A stretch of DNA of 64,000 nt from Hymenolepis diminuta (taxonomy: Eukaryota; Platyhelminthes; Cestoda; Cyclophyllidea; Hymenolepididae): NCBI GenBank assembly GCA_900708905.1, contig CAADRB010000020.1, forward strand, positions 1,258,626-1,322,625. The letters are read 5' to 3'. The notes beneath the pieces were generated by a model. It made no database searches, was not told the origin of the DNA, and saw nothing but the letters and a program-made list of their open reading frames with translations. Below, piece by piece: positions 24,401 to 39,400 of the stretch (position 1 is the first letter of the stretch; every line of letters begins with the position of its first letter). The position numbers and the translations under genes are program-made.

Positions 24401-27400
24401 GATCATCAGTGGAATGGGTCTAACAGAGACTTAAATTGCTTGGATTCCCTGGAATATATTTCTAGATATACTTATTTGCCAAAGGTAACTACAGACGGTT
24501 TCTAAATAAGTGTTTCGCTAGAAGAAACGTGAGATTTGGATGCTTAATCTCATGAGGAAATATAAGTCTCGTATAATTGAACGCCATCTGCAACTAAAAG
24601 GTGTGCTTACTGACATTTAGTGTCGTTGAACTTAGATGAGAAGGCATCGAGTACCATAACCCAAACTAATCAAGTGACAGAGTGGCTGAGTAATCATATA
24701 ATTTCGGTTTTCCACTAAAATGAGGTAAGTGGTGAATTGAAAATGAAGAAGAACAACTTAATGATTTTACAGCTTGAATGATAGTTAGTTATTAACGCCT
24801 TACTTTCATTTCTTTAGATTCTTTTGTTTAGGTTCTTTACTCTCTTTCTTATTCCTTCTTGTATTGAAGTTTTCCCACGACAAGCGATGTAAACTCCTTT
24901 TGATCTGGCGCGGATTATTATAAGGACCAAAATTCATAATGCAAGAACTTTCCAAGTATAGACAAAGCAATTTGTTAAAGGAAAATGATTTCCTTTGAGC
25001 CTATGAAGATGAAGTGTCCTCCAACATCGTCATGGTAAAAGCTTTTCCCATAATAAAACTGCATCCTACCTTCGTTTCATTAGTAAGATTTTGATAAGGC
25101 AGTTCTTCAGATAGGAAGTCAATAAAATGAATAGATTCAGTTAAATATATTAAAAATTAAACTTTATGACAGTGTCATCGAGCATTCTGCTTGAACTTTT
25201 CACAATATAAAAACAACGATTGATATGCAGCAGGTAAAAAAGAGAACAGACCGACCTTTATCCTTCATTGCACGTTGTATATCCTGAATCCATGCTTGCT
25301 GGTTAACTGGACTGGTAGGAGTAATTGTATACACACATTTAATCGGATCGTCCGGATTGGAAATATCCCATATCTCGAAATTTTCTGTGCCCACTTCTTT
25401 CTCATCCGTAAGAAGCCTTACATTTTCCAGCTATTAAATGAAAATAGACAAAAATACGTATATGGTTAAGTTTAAATTAAAATAAATATTTTTTGTTAAT
25501 GATTAAACTTTATTTATTTAAATTCCAAGGCAAAAGATAATTGTCGACCCGATTAAAACAAATAGAAAATGAGAAATCAATTTAGTCACTAAGCAAAAGA
25601 TACGAATTCAAATAAGACAAGATACACGAATTGTATTTGGGTAATTTTGTTTCACTTGCTAACATTACTCCTGAATATATTAATTTCAATTACATTGACT
25701 GTTTGGGAATACCCTGTCAAAAGAAGCTCTATTTTCTCCTTAAGTTTAATAACAGCTAAGCGAATTTGAAACATGGCATGTTATTACTTTAGATAACCTC
25801 TTGTGAACGCCTTGAAAAGTGGGAATTAATAGTAATGAAACTTTTGTATATGAAAACTTATGGGAAGTAACTACATTCTTCACAACAAGAAAAAAAGCGA
25901 CGGGGATATGACCTGGGCATCTGCTTTGGAGGAGAAGAAAGACAGAACTCGATTCACAACTATCAAAATGAAATAAACATAAGAGAATAGTCCAGTACGC
26001 TTAAGCCAGCTCGGGGATGGAAATCTATAATCAGCTTAATGAAAGGAATTGAGTCAGGTGGAATAAATTGAAACCCGATAGGCGCGGGGTAAAATCTGAG
26101 AAAAAATCGATAAAACATTCAAAAGAGTAGTGAATTGCGGTCATGCCATAAATATAAAGTCTAACAAATGTCTGTTCGTTGGTTATAATTGGACACAAAG
26201 TGTATGAATACATATATTCCATTTGCGATTTGAACTAATCAGAGCCACTTTCCCTAGGATTCAGGGAATACTGGAAACAACCGGGCACACGTAATCATCA
26301 ATCACATTTATGACCAAATATCTGACTTGTATTTTCATTACCCCCATGAATACCAAAAAGGTGACTTCCCGTCCTTTTCCTGTTTATCCCATTAGGACTT
26401 TCCTATTACAATAAAAACATTTCTTGTATTGCCAGCAAAAAATTTAGACAAACGCGTAGGAGTGTAATACATTCTTCTGACGGTTACGAATTTCGATTAA
26501 TTATCAAATTGTTTTGAACTGCATCAGAAAATACAGCAGAGAAAAATAATTAAGACAAGCAACAAGGACCATTAGCTTCACTAAACACAATAAATCTTTT
26601 CCTTTTTCTTTGTTTCTAGTTAAATCCAAATTCCCTTTTACCTCTGAATATGATAGATATAGCAAAATAGAATAATACTGATAATAATAGATTTCCTGCC
26701 AATTTTTGGGATAACGATTAAAAATAAATCATTTCATTCTCTCTAGATGTGTCCATTAATGCTCTTTCTCCTATAATCGCATGAGTACTAATAAAACCGT
26801 TTTATCCTGAAGTATCTACGGTATTCGCCTTATATTAATGTTATATTATACATCTTTTACATAAATTAAGATCAGCAAATTAAGCGGAATTTGATATCCA
26901 CTTTGAATTGTACTTAAGGTTGCGCTTCCGGTTCATTAAACCACTCAAAAAATCACTATGGAAATTGGGGCCTTCTTTTTCACATGATAGTTCTCGGTGC
27001 TCTTTGCACCGACCTGAGCAAGTACCTCTGTATTGATTTATCTTTGACCTCCAACACTTGACTGCCCAAAACTCGCAAGTACTGGAACATTTAAACCTCC
27101 GTAACTTTACTTTTCTTTCATTTAAATATTGATGAAAATTTCGTTTTAGCCTGGATTTCCGACACTTCAAAAGCATTAGCCACAGCCCAAATACCCTACA
27201 TCTCCCAAAAGATCATGACCGCACGACCCCAAGATTATGAACTAAGTTCACCTTTTAGGAAAGAGGCATCTGAATTACTGCGAAACATAAAGGTATTTTA
27301 CGAGGTTACTTTTCTTTAAAATCTTACTGGCAGTTTCCACAGAATTTCGCGTTTTTTTTGACCGTCTGGCGATTTCTTAATGAAAAGGAGGTAGTCTCGA

Positions 27401-30400
27401 TTGAGAATTAAGAAACCTTCTTGTATATCTTCACCCTTTTGATTGCTGATTTTCAGTAAGGTCTAAAATTAAATAAAACAAAATTAAATATTTTCGCACA
27501 AAATTGGCTCGCTTATTGTTAAAATTGTAAATTTAAACAGCATACTATTGGTTTTATTCAGATTTCTCATTGAAATTATATTTCGATAAAGATATAATTA
27601 TAACTTGAAGAGTAAACCAGCTAACATGCTTAAGTGATTAAAGTTAGCACATTATTAATAAATAATTATGATCTAATTGTTACGATTTGAGATTTTACTC
27701 AGTGAAAAATGACATTGAATTTATTTCCATATTTTTAGAGACACTCACTGTACTACTTAGAAGCTTTTGCTCGTCGGCAGTGAGATCTCCAAATTACTCC
27801 AGCTGAATAATAGTGGCGCCCCATGGCAAAAATTTCAATATTGGTGGAGCATTTAAACGCGGGAACAGTTCATATAAAAGGGGCGGGGGTTTCAAATATT
27901 CTTATTTCAGAATTCCAAAATCCTCTAGTCTCCCACTTTTTACTTAATGCATATAATTCATTGCATCGTAATCTAACGTTGCAAAGTTCAAACTTCAGGA
28001 TCTGACACATTAGGTTTCAAGGTAGCAGTTCATGTCAATCAAAAAATTTCCTCACTTAGCCCCCAATCCTAAAAAATTTTAGATCTACTAATGCAAAATT
28101 TAATAAAGATCTAAATCTATAATTAACTGAAGAAAATTAATAACAATTGCAACAGAAATCTTGTAAGAAGAAAAATTTCCCTGTATGGAATTTCTTCATA
28201 TGGTACAGAAAAGGAAAAAGCATTTAGATTTTATGCAGTTATTCAAAAGAGAGAAAGGAAAATGAATATCTTATTGAGAATATCTGATTGCTAAAAGCTC
28301 TGCTTCAAATAAAATTTAAAATGAATAAATTTTAAACCGTATTTCACTTGCGAGAATTTCTGTCAAAAAACAATATTCAGCTGTCAAAATTCACCTGAAA
28401 TAACGAAAGACATCAAAGCGTACCCATGTTCGTATAAAAAGTGATTTAATAATTGTAGTCTCCTAAGCCCTCCCTTTTTCCTCAATAAGTAGTAAGTGCG
28501 CATTTCGAGAGAAAAGTAAGAGACAAGTGGATAGATTTTTCAATTCTCTGGCATCCCGATAGATATTTACCAAATATATGTCAAGCAGTTTTAAATCGGT
28601 GAAAATATTTAAAAACGGGTTCAGCTGAAGTATCTGAACTCTCAAAAGGAATAATGAAGGGTTTATTCCATTAACTTCTCCTTCTGTAAAAGAATTCAAA
28701 CCCATGCTTTTCTTATTCCTTAAAAGTTGAATTTTTGATCATGAAGTAAAACGAAGCAGTTTGAAGGTCATTTTTCTTAAAAACACGCTCACTTTTCAAT
28801 TTTCCACCGCGCGAGGATTTTAATTTTTCAAGCCCATCGAAAGTGTTGACAGCGTTTGACTTGAGTAAAGTGGAAAATTACATTTAACCATCCCTCATTT
28901 TGTTGAACAGAATTAACTCTATCACTAAACATGAACCAACGGCCATCGATTTCCTGATATCTGACTTGACAGGTATGGGCTTTGACCACCCGAAAATTCA
29001 TTTTAAATGAATTTTTACCACTCAAAGTAATCGTAGCCTTTATTATCCCTCAAGCAAATATTCTTAAGTGGTTAAGGTCAATAAATTGCGATTCAAATAA
29101 GCGCAATTTTTCTGAAAGTCCACTTATAATTACAAAATAAGTGAATTTCCCATTTGGGAAAAAAGAAGGCAGGGTGGATTACTGGGTGCTTATCAAGCAA
29201 TCGGTGGGAAAGAGAGTTAAAGATGCAATTCCCAGTGAATTAATTTATCATGCAGGAAATTAATTTACCTCCGTACAGTGTCCAAGTCTAGGTTTCTCTC
29301 CTTTAGAAATGCTGCGTCAGTTTTCTTTGTTATTTTTTGGTACGATTAATTATTTAAACGGGAATAAAAGATGGAAATTTTTGAAGGAGTCAAAAAAGAT
29401 ACTAATTGACGTTTTCCCATGTAAGATTGTACTATTAAATCTTGTTTTACTGTGATTTAACTTCAGATCTATTAATATGACTCATGGGAACGAAAACTAT
29501 TTTGTGCATATTAATGGTTGGAAAGCATCTTAATGCGGATATCAGCAAAGCAGTAATAGTAAGGGGCAGAGAAGTTTAATTAATGTAGAAAATAGAGCAA
29601 AAGAATCAGAAAAATCTTCTTTTATTTAAATTCTGCATTTACTAGGCTGTTCATCTTTACTTAATGTGTGGTTCACTGCATTTTACACCAATATTTCAAT
29701 GTTCGCACATCTGTGTTTGAAGTTTGTCATATTCGGAACTTAAATGATTTGTTTAGTCAGACCATCTTTATAAACTTAAATTTTTGAGTAGGTTAGACCA
29801 GCTTTTTGTCAATAGCTCAATTTTTTTTACTTTATTAGAGCTCACTAAAATGATTTAATCGCAAGCCACCAAGCATGATACTACTTAAGTAGTAAGTAGT
29901 AGTAGTGGAAGTAAGTCAAGCTAATAATCTCGGAATTGCTTCCCAGCACAGTGGACCAATGAGAAGTTTGAACTCCCGATATAATTAACCACTACTTAAG
30001 GGAGTTGCGGCTGTTGAGGCAAGATGATCGCATCCTCTCACCTTCGTACTCCTCAATATTTCTTTCTCATCTTTATATATCCTTTCATTATATATCGCCA
30101 TAAAATATTCCTTAATAAATACTTATTTTAATCACATTTGGTGCGCAATAAAATACATATCAAAAGTGAAAGAAGATGTGATGACTTAAGGATAAGTCAT
30201 AAAGAAGACCTAAAATCTAAATCTAGTAGCTCTTATTAAGCCATTTCTTGATGGACCCTAGACTAAAACAAAGGTCAGAGCATGATTTCCAGATTAAAAC
30301 CGAAATCTAATGGAAAGGATTAAAATATAATCAAATAGCAATAATATTTCATAACGGAGTTTACCGAAATTGCTTGGATTATCATTATGACTAGGGAAAA

Positions 30401-33400
30401 TTGGGAACTGAACTAAATTTGATCCAGAAATATTACTGAGACAAATCATCTAACTTACAGTATATCTAAAAGTAAGTTCACTTCATCCGCACAATATCCG
30501 AATAATATTCAAAATTGAAAAATCACTGATAAAATTACCATTCTTATGATAGGCTTTGGTAGAGAATTTGACTCGAAATCTTCTCCCTTATTTGGCAAGA
30601 CGCCCAGGCTACCATTTTCTGGCATATTGGACACATAAGGCCATAACCTCAGGGCTTCATTAGTTCGTCTTTGAATTTGTCTCAACGCTGTAATGGCCTC
30701 TTCAAGACCACGAGTGTCCTGATTAGCCCTACTGGAATATCTTGCCAGAGAATTGAGCAAATGCTCATAGGCAGAAAGGTGAGTTCTAGGAGCAAAGAGG
30801 TATTCAAGAAGATGTTGAGCATCGATTTTTCCCTCCTCATCACCATTTTCTGATGTCAGACAGAAGAGGTTATTTAGTTTGTCTCCTGATATGAGATTCT
30901 TAAACGATTGCATCCATTGATTCAAATGGTAGAAGTAAGCCGAGTATTCTGCCCATTGGGATTCCTGAAATTAAAACGACATTCGTACTTATTTTGATAA
31001 AGTAGACAAAATTTCAAGAAATCATATTTCGGTATACGTTTTGGGTGAAGCAGTTTGCAGCTTGTGGTGGGTCCAAGATACACACTTGAAATTTCATTAA
31101 TAAACTGAAACAAAATTTAAACAGTTTAGCAATTTAAATAATGTAGATTTACATGTGAATAAATGCTGACCGACCTTTCAGATAGTTCCAAAATCTTATC
31201 AATATGGGCGAGCATTCCTTTTGTAGCTTCCATCATTTCTTCCGGTAAGGACACTTTATTCTCATTTTCAAGTTGTGTGCCTTCGAGTCTATCAAGAGTA
31301 TTTCGTAGCATTTTGATCCGGAACTGATAGCCCTCTTCTTCTTCCGCTAAGTCTGTTAAAGCATGTCTAAAATGAATGCAAATATTAATTTCTCATTATT
31401 GTTAAGTCCATTTGACTAAAGTCTGGAATGAAGATGTAAATTGGATAGGATGATGTACATTCACTTTAAGAGAGGGGAAATTTAAAGAATTAGAACATGG
31501 AAAAGGAAGATTTCTATTGAGATTGAGTTGAGATTTGCTCAGTTTCAAAATTGTCTTTTGTTTGTCTTGAAATATTTAAATTAATTTTATTTGAACGAAG
31601 CTAGGAAAAAAATTACGATGGCCTCTGGATTTGCTTTATAATAATTCTATCAGCATGATTCTAAAACTTCTCGATCCCCACTTTATAGCTACAAGGTGAT
31701 AAGCTACGATTCAGAGTTGAAAAAATCGGGTTAACTTGGTTGTGTCAAACTACGCTTGCTGATATGTAAATAAATATTGGATCAGAAATATCCGTCGAAA
31801 AGAAATATTTTTGGGCCTATCTGGAAATCTATAAAGTATTTTATATTGAAACTTTCTTATTATTATTAATAAGTCACTTTTTGTTTATCGATAGCATTCT
31901 ATATATCTAGGTGGTGTGAATAGTCTGCTCCATCATACAACTAGCATTGAACACAGTTTAAATGAATTATTAAACTGGTGCCTAGGAGTCAGATTTAGAG
32001 GAATTCGAAGTCGAATAAAGTAAGTTTGGAATTCTTTACTGGTACCGGGCTTCCATGCCCTTATATTTGAAATATTTCACATCTCCATTTTGTTTGACAG
32101 AATTTCTCTTATTCAGCAATCTAAACATTTGGGCTTTGACGTGGACATCAATATTAATTGCAAACAAACTCCCAGATTCACACAGTTCATTTCTATAATA
32201 CAAACAGTCCATGGTCACATACAGACACAAGCACGCACACACACACGCAAACAAATGTTCCTAATGATATGGCAACATATTCTGGGAAGGTAGCAAAGTA
32301 TATTTGGCACGTTAGTGATACATCACGGCCTTTATTTAAAAAACAAATGTTGTCGAGTAGGATATATACAGTTATTAATTTTTAGTGATTAATTAATTCA
32401 GTAGAAAAAAATTGTTAGAACGGCAACATTTAAACGGACGGCATGTGAGTGTTTACTGCCGCTTTTGCCTACACTCTCTGAGTATTGGCGTTTTTTGAAT
32501 GTCAGATACTTCACGGGTCACTTTAGTGTAGGAATGTTTATCAAGCAGGTTCGATTTAATTCCATTTAATTGAAATGATTAACAAAATTTACCTTAATGA
32601 TTTTCCTTAAAAATACGGGGATTGGGAATCGTGATGTCCAGACTTCTGAGTCTCTCTCTTTCCTATGTGCTTGTCTCTCTACAACACAACTCACTCTCTA
32701 TTATACAATGTGATCAAGTAAAGAAGTCTTTTGAAAATTTTTTTACCTAATTCCCAACAAAATACAGGGACGATCCCCAAAACTTTTAACTTGACAATCA
32801 GATCTTGTTGAGTTTTGAAATAAAAACGCATTTTTGCCGCGTCTAGTCGAATTACAAGTTCACTAAAAGGGGCCAGTTTAATTTGTATAACATTACTAGA
32901 AAATGAACGGTTATTAATTCACTATTCATTTGAAGAGAACGAGGCTACTTTTCAAGGCTGCAGTAATGGAAAATATGCACTTGTCTTGATCTGAGTTGCA
33001 ATCGGTCTGTATAAATCTTTCTGGTATAATTTGCTTAAAATATCCGAGGCATTTATGTTAAATTTTAGTTAGTTTGAAGAAATATTATACCAACTTGTCG
33101 GGTTATTTGTTCCATAGACAGATGCTATAAAATTGTTTAAAAGGAGTGGATGTAAAATTACATGAAATTACGTCATCCATATTTTTCGTATGAAGTTGAT
33201 GATAAGACAGGGCAAATCAGATCCTCCTTTTACCATGTTTGAATGTTTATCCATGGTCAAAGGTCACAAATTTTGTTTTATCAAAGGAATTAATCTAACT
33301 AGGTCATGGCTTTTACGAATATCAACTTCCCTTCACGTGCCTTCATAATCGCGAATTTTATAAATTGTGGTAGCTGGGCGTTCAGTGTCTGGTCACATAA

Positions 33401-36400
33401 CAAACTCCTTCTCAAACACGGCTACTTGAATATGATTAACTTCCCTCCGTGGTCAAAATTATCTCATTTGTTTACTTAAGCAGTTTTTGCTGGTACAATT
33501 TATGATGGAGTACTCTAGTAGGGGATATTTTCGGAGAAGTCTTCCAGGTCTTTGTATGTGATTACTAATACATTTTACAAACCAAATCCAAATCCATTTA
33601 AACAGATTAAAAGTGTTCATTTGTTTCGGCACTAACTTATCGGATTAGGAGGTGGCTTCAACTTCACTGTCATGGCTACAACTTGATTACTTTGTTTTAT
33701 CAAGCAATTTAAATTAGTCGGTGATTTTAAATATTATATAAAGGTGGGAAATGGTGCAAATTATAATGAATAAATAAAAAAGTAGCAAACACTAAACTAC
33801 CTTCGCTTCAGTAAACATTCTTGTTGTTTATTTGAAACGGTGAGCACTTCCTCTCTAAATTGTTCTCGAGGATTTTTGTTGGTTGAAAGTCGATAGTGAC
33901 TAGCCACAGGCTTTTCCAACAAACAGACAGTAGCAAGACGACCAGATCTGTAGGGTGCTGCGGCTTCCACAACCCATCGGTCGGGATTATCTGCATCTAG
34001 ACGTTCCACAACTTCATCTTCCTCGAAAGTCATTAAATCCGGACTTGTTTCTCTTCGTTTGTCTGCCTCTACACCGAAGGAGACGTAATACCTTCCGCAT
34101 TTTGGTTTGTCTTTCTTTAAGGAAGAAAATAATCAATAATTAGATTAGAATAGCTAATATATTTATGAGATGTATGAATAAATTTTCCTGTTTAAATACA
34201 CGTTTTTAATTGTGGATTATTGAATACATTCTAATATTAGTTTTATGGAACGTTGAGAGGAAACCGATTCAAAGATTGCTGTCTCAAAGAATGAATGATG
34301 ATTTAACTGAAAATGTTTTTATTTTGTAGTTATATGAAACGTTACTTGCTTGTCAAATTAGAATGATTCATTTGTGTGCCAATTCCTATTCAACTCTAAC
34401 CTCAGTTAAATTTATACTATCACCAACAAACCATTAAATCTCTAGTGAAACAATGAATATGACGTTTTACAATCCAATTTTAAATGCCAATGAATAATTT
34501 ATTCGGCATAATTAACTATGAATCGCTCAGAAAAGAATGATTGGGACTGTAATAGTATTTAAAAGCATCAAAAAATCCAAAAAGCCGGGATACCAAGACT
34601 GCTGAAGAAAACAAAATGGGCAGTCTAGTCCAAAATATGATTTTATACATTCTCTTTCAATAGAACATGCACTTTTCATCTTCTTAAATTTCCTCTTGCA
34701 AGCTCATTTAAAGGAAAAGTAAAATAATTTGATAGAGAAAAAGTTTAAGTAGACATATAACACTTAAACGGTTCTTTATTTAAATTTTAAACGATTAGCA
34801 ACACATGTTGCGACCATTTGAATGCATTCCTCTAGATCTGTTTATGTTATTAACAATTATTAACAGAGTTAGAGTTCCTCTAAGTTAAAATCATGCAATA
34901 TATATCTTCCTTCTACCTTAACTGCTGGTAGAAAATATGAACTGATTTGGCATGACCAAACATTTAACTTAATTGACTGGTCAATAAGCTTCAAACATCG
35001 TGGACATGCGTTCACTCAGGAAACCTAGGATGGATTTCGATCTTCGAAAATCGGAATATAGAAATATTAAGTGATGATCAACGTGTATTAAACGAAACCT
35101 CTGCAACATGGGTCCGAAAATCACAAAAATTAAGACTATTTTGATAGTCCGACATTATTCTCAGCCTCTAGTCATTCCTCTCCTTTAACGCCAAATCTTA
35201 CTACTTAATTGATATCCGCGTTCAAATTTCATACCAGAATAAAATCGTAAATTTGTTTGCCTTGTCGCTAGTAATGAATAAATAGATTAAATGTACTTAC
35301 TTCTGACCAAGTGTCAAAGAGACTCCTTGAAGTGTCAAATGCGTCGATGTTGAGGGAGAAGTGACTTGACAGCTTTCGAAGTTGAGTTGAGTGCCGTCGA
35401 ACTTCACTCATGCTGGTCGATGCAACTAGAAAATAGTAAAATAAATCATCAGAAAAAATTCAATTTCACTATAATAACTCCCAGGCAAAAGCATGGAAAT
35501 GATGTTCTGTTACTACTACGTTACCGGCTGGCTAAGCAGCCAATCAGTCCCTGTATTTTCATTGAGCTACAAGCCTTCTACCACCATGTTTCAGAGTAAC
35601 AGTACCCTTAGTATACACTACCTGTCACTCAGGAGTCTCCCAGCAGCCCCTTAGATTATATTGGCGCTTACCAACCATTTTATCAAATTTAAGGATGATA
35701 ACCAGAAATCGAAATTCAACTACTGAAGAATAAATCAGTCTGCTTGATCGGCAAATTCACCGAAAACTTGTTTTAATATAATTGCACTGATATTTCATTT
35801 TAAGTAAGATCAAGAGCAACCAACAGTACAAGATGGTCTTATTTAACTATGATTCTTCTAAACCACCATTATTTTGTCCTTTAGTTGGACCATCCTGTAC
35901 AATATTTCTAAATCCAGAGGCGTAAATCATCCATTTGATTTATGAAACTTTGCAAACATGGTAGTGTAGAAAAAAGTTCCAACTGCAGTTAAAAATGCAG
36001 ACATTCCTTGTCTTTCTCTTTTTTTTGAATTTTCTTTTGATCGAAATTCAATTTCACGAAGTTGCTTCCACTGCAAGATGACTTTCCCAAGGAATTATTA
36101 GAACATTTGAAATATTACTGTATCATCGGAACGATACGCAGATTTTACTTAACAAGTAAGATTTTCTGAATATTTAAAGTATCGTGGTATGGCGCATGGG
36201 ATTTTTTAAAATATGATCTCGTATATGTGTTTATAAACAAGAAGAATTACATCTCTTAGGTTTTTTTTAATATAATTTCCCAGTTGAAGTTAGATTTTTA
36301 AAGCCAGTTGAGACGAAGCAACTGAAAACACACAGACTTAAGCTATTCTGTTTTTTTGTGATTGCACATAATTAATCTTAATTTATTTAAACAATAAATT

Positions 36401-39400
36401 ATTATTATTGTATAAAGGACCCAAAAAGTATTTAAAGTTGGAATTTCTAATTAATTTAAAATTGTGAAGAATTTGGTTGTGTTAATTTTTTTAACGACAC
36501 TAAATTATGAAAGATTAATACTTTTGAATTAATTTTATAAAATTTTGATATTGATGGCCAATATTTTAGGAAAAAATGGATGCGGGCATCTTTAAAATAA
36601 AGCAAACTACAAATGAAGATACTTAGATATTCGTTACTTTATTGTGTAATGTTAAGAAAACTTACAGTGAATGCTTATCTCAAATTCAGAACCACTACCG
36701 ATTCGTACTTTGTAATTAGTGTAACAGTGCACAATTAAGGAAAAGTGTACGCCAATTTCTGCCTACATGTAGCATCATAAGTATTTCTAATCTCTTCCAA
36801 TGAAGAGATTATTCACAACTGCACAGTCTTGAAACTAATTAACAAGAGCCACTTTTTGTTCTATAAATGGCATTTCTACAGTATTTTATTTTGATGAAAT
36901 AAAGCAGCTCAAATAAAAGAAAGTCTTAAACGCAGAAATGTAATGATACTAACACTTGTACGGAGCCCAACTGAGTAAAGCTGAATTTTATCAACCTCAA
37001 ATCAGGCTAATTTGCACGAAGTGAGAGCTCTACAACTGAAAATGCGAGTGGCGCCACCGCAATAAATGTAACCTTGAAGAATTTTGTAAAACTTGGATTA
37101 AAGACACATTTGAATTTAATTCAAAGTTCCTGAGAATTGGTATTTATTGTAATCGTTGTAAATCATTTACCTACAAGGCCAAGCGCCAACTGAAAAGTCT
37201 GCTCTCAACAATTGTAATTTTGTTATTCAAAGCCCTCAATTTTTCACATTTTGGTCATGATTAAAATCTGTTATGTTTCGGCGTTAATTACGGTCACTTG
37301 TGGTGAAATTATTATGTAATGTTGGTTCCTATTCAGACCTCAAATATTTTAAACGATTTAAAATTTGCTTATCAATCATTTATTTAAAGATTAGATTTTG
37401 CCTTAAATGGACTCTATTGAGCTCTGCCATGCTGGAATCATAAAAACTGGGGTCATTCGACTATTTTAGTCATTAGAAAATGAACTTCTCTATCCCAGAC
37501 AAACTAGCAGCTCCATAAATCCTAAGATGGGGATAGCGTCAAATTCAGATTTGTTAAAGTAGATCAAATCAGATGCGCGCTTTCTAAGGTAATTTGAAGA
37601 AGTTGAGTCTTTTGCATAAGGTTGAATAAAGAAAATATAAATTGATGCTAACTTTTGCCTTAAAAACAAAACATCTAAAACCTTTTCTTGAAAGCTAAGC
37701 TTCAAACAAACGCTTTCAAATATGTCAAAAAATGGAGTTTTGGGAAAAAGAAGCTCTACGTCCAACGACGGTCATCTAAAACATTGAGTTCAAAAACGAA
37801 AACCTCAAAATTACCCTAGTCCTGTTCTTAGCAAATGTAAAGCTATTCATCCTTCTTCAAATTTCGTCAATAATTAGATACTTCGTTAAAATGAAACGGA
37901 AAAACTATCAAGAGTTGCATTTGTTAAAGACAAAGCTATTTATAATTTCTTGATTATTAAAAATTTATATATGCTTATATTTTTGGAATAATTTCACTAG
38001 CTTTAAATTTTAGATAGAATTTTGAAAAAATGCCTAATTTTCTCCACCAACATTTGAATGGATTCTAACGAACTGACGCCTGTAAAAATAACTCCTTTTC
38101 CTGTTACTACTGGTTCACTAATATAACAGCGATTCATCTACTTCCAAAATTCAAATTTTAATTTTAATCTGCGTTTTTCGAAATGAGCTCTCAGTAGAAG
38201 TGATGTGAAAATATTACTTTACTGGAGAAAAGTAGCAGATAGCTGGGCACTATAAAGTGAGATTTTACATGTCTAGTGTAGTAGACAGGCACTTGCTAAT
38301 CGAAACAGATAACTGGATTTTGAAACATACAAAGGCGAATTTACTACGTTTAATAATAATAGCATGATTATTTATTAAAAAATAAGACAATTTTTCTTTA
38401 TTGACTTAACTACTGCCGATTTTCATTAATAACCCATGCTTCTTAGACTATTAATAAAAGAATTTAGTTTTGAGATTCAAATGATACAAATCTATTTTCC
38501 CAACAATGACTTGAATCTAAATGTCAGTTACCTATTTTTGATTGGTTGCTCATCCTAAAGTCACGCAATGCCTCGCACGGAACAAAACAGTCAACACCTG
38601 GAAGCCTAATTGACTTCACCTGATTTTTGCATACCGGATTGTCTTCCCTCAATACTGATTCCTCTCTCTTTCCTCTGGAATCATTTTCCTAGTCCTTTCT
38701 CTTTTTCCCTTTCATAGATCTCCAATCGTTCAATATGCATTTTTCCTACTCAGCTCTTCGCATTCTCACTCGTTGTTATTACCTGCTAACCTTAGGAGGG
38801 AGTATCTATTGCATGTTGGTCTGGCTTCTACAAAGCTTTAATAGGGGTTAAAGCTATTTTAGATTCATTGTAATATGATCCAAAGTATTCACAATTTTTA
38901 ATTCTCTTAAACAACAAATGCGGATAAACTATCAATTGTAAGAATGCCTTCCCAATTTGGATCAAGAGAAGCTATCATTGAGAAACAGTGGAGAAATCAT
39001 TGAGGAAGTCAATACATGTACAGGGCAGAACATTAATCGAAAGAAAATATCTCTTTTTAATTGACATAATTATTCAATCTCCTTTTCGTTACACGAAAGC
39101 AAATAAATACATAAGGCTATTTATTCAAAAAGTGTGCGATATACAATATAGTTGAGAACTAGACAGAAGTTTAAGAACGTTTGACCTCTCTGAATTTTCT
39201 ATAATGAGAAAAATTGCGCATAAGGAAATGTCAAATAGGACAGAGCACGGAAAACAGTGTTTGCCAAACAGATTATTCAGAACCTATTGAGAGTGCCAGA
39301 AAAGAGCAGTACAATTTTCATCCTAAATTGTCTTAAAATGACAAATATGTGAAAGGAATAAATTAGAGATTAGAAAAATTCTTCCTTGAATGGATAATAG

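Noticed and set aside
28828..29025. Minus-strand frame MSGKNSFKMNFRVVKAHTCQ in the DH-PH intron
   Set aside because: No acceptor or donor fits it, and DH and PH exons join in frame without it.
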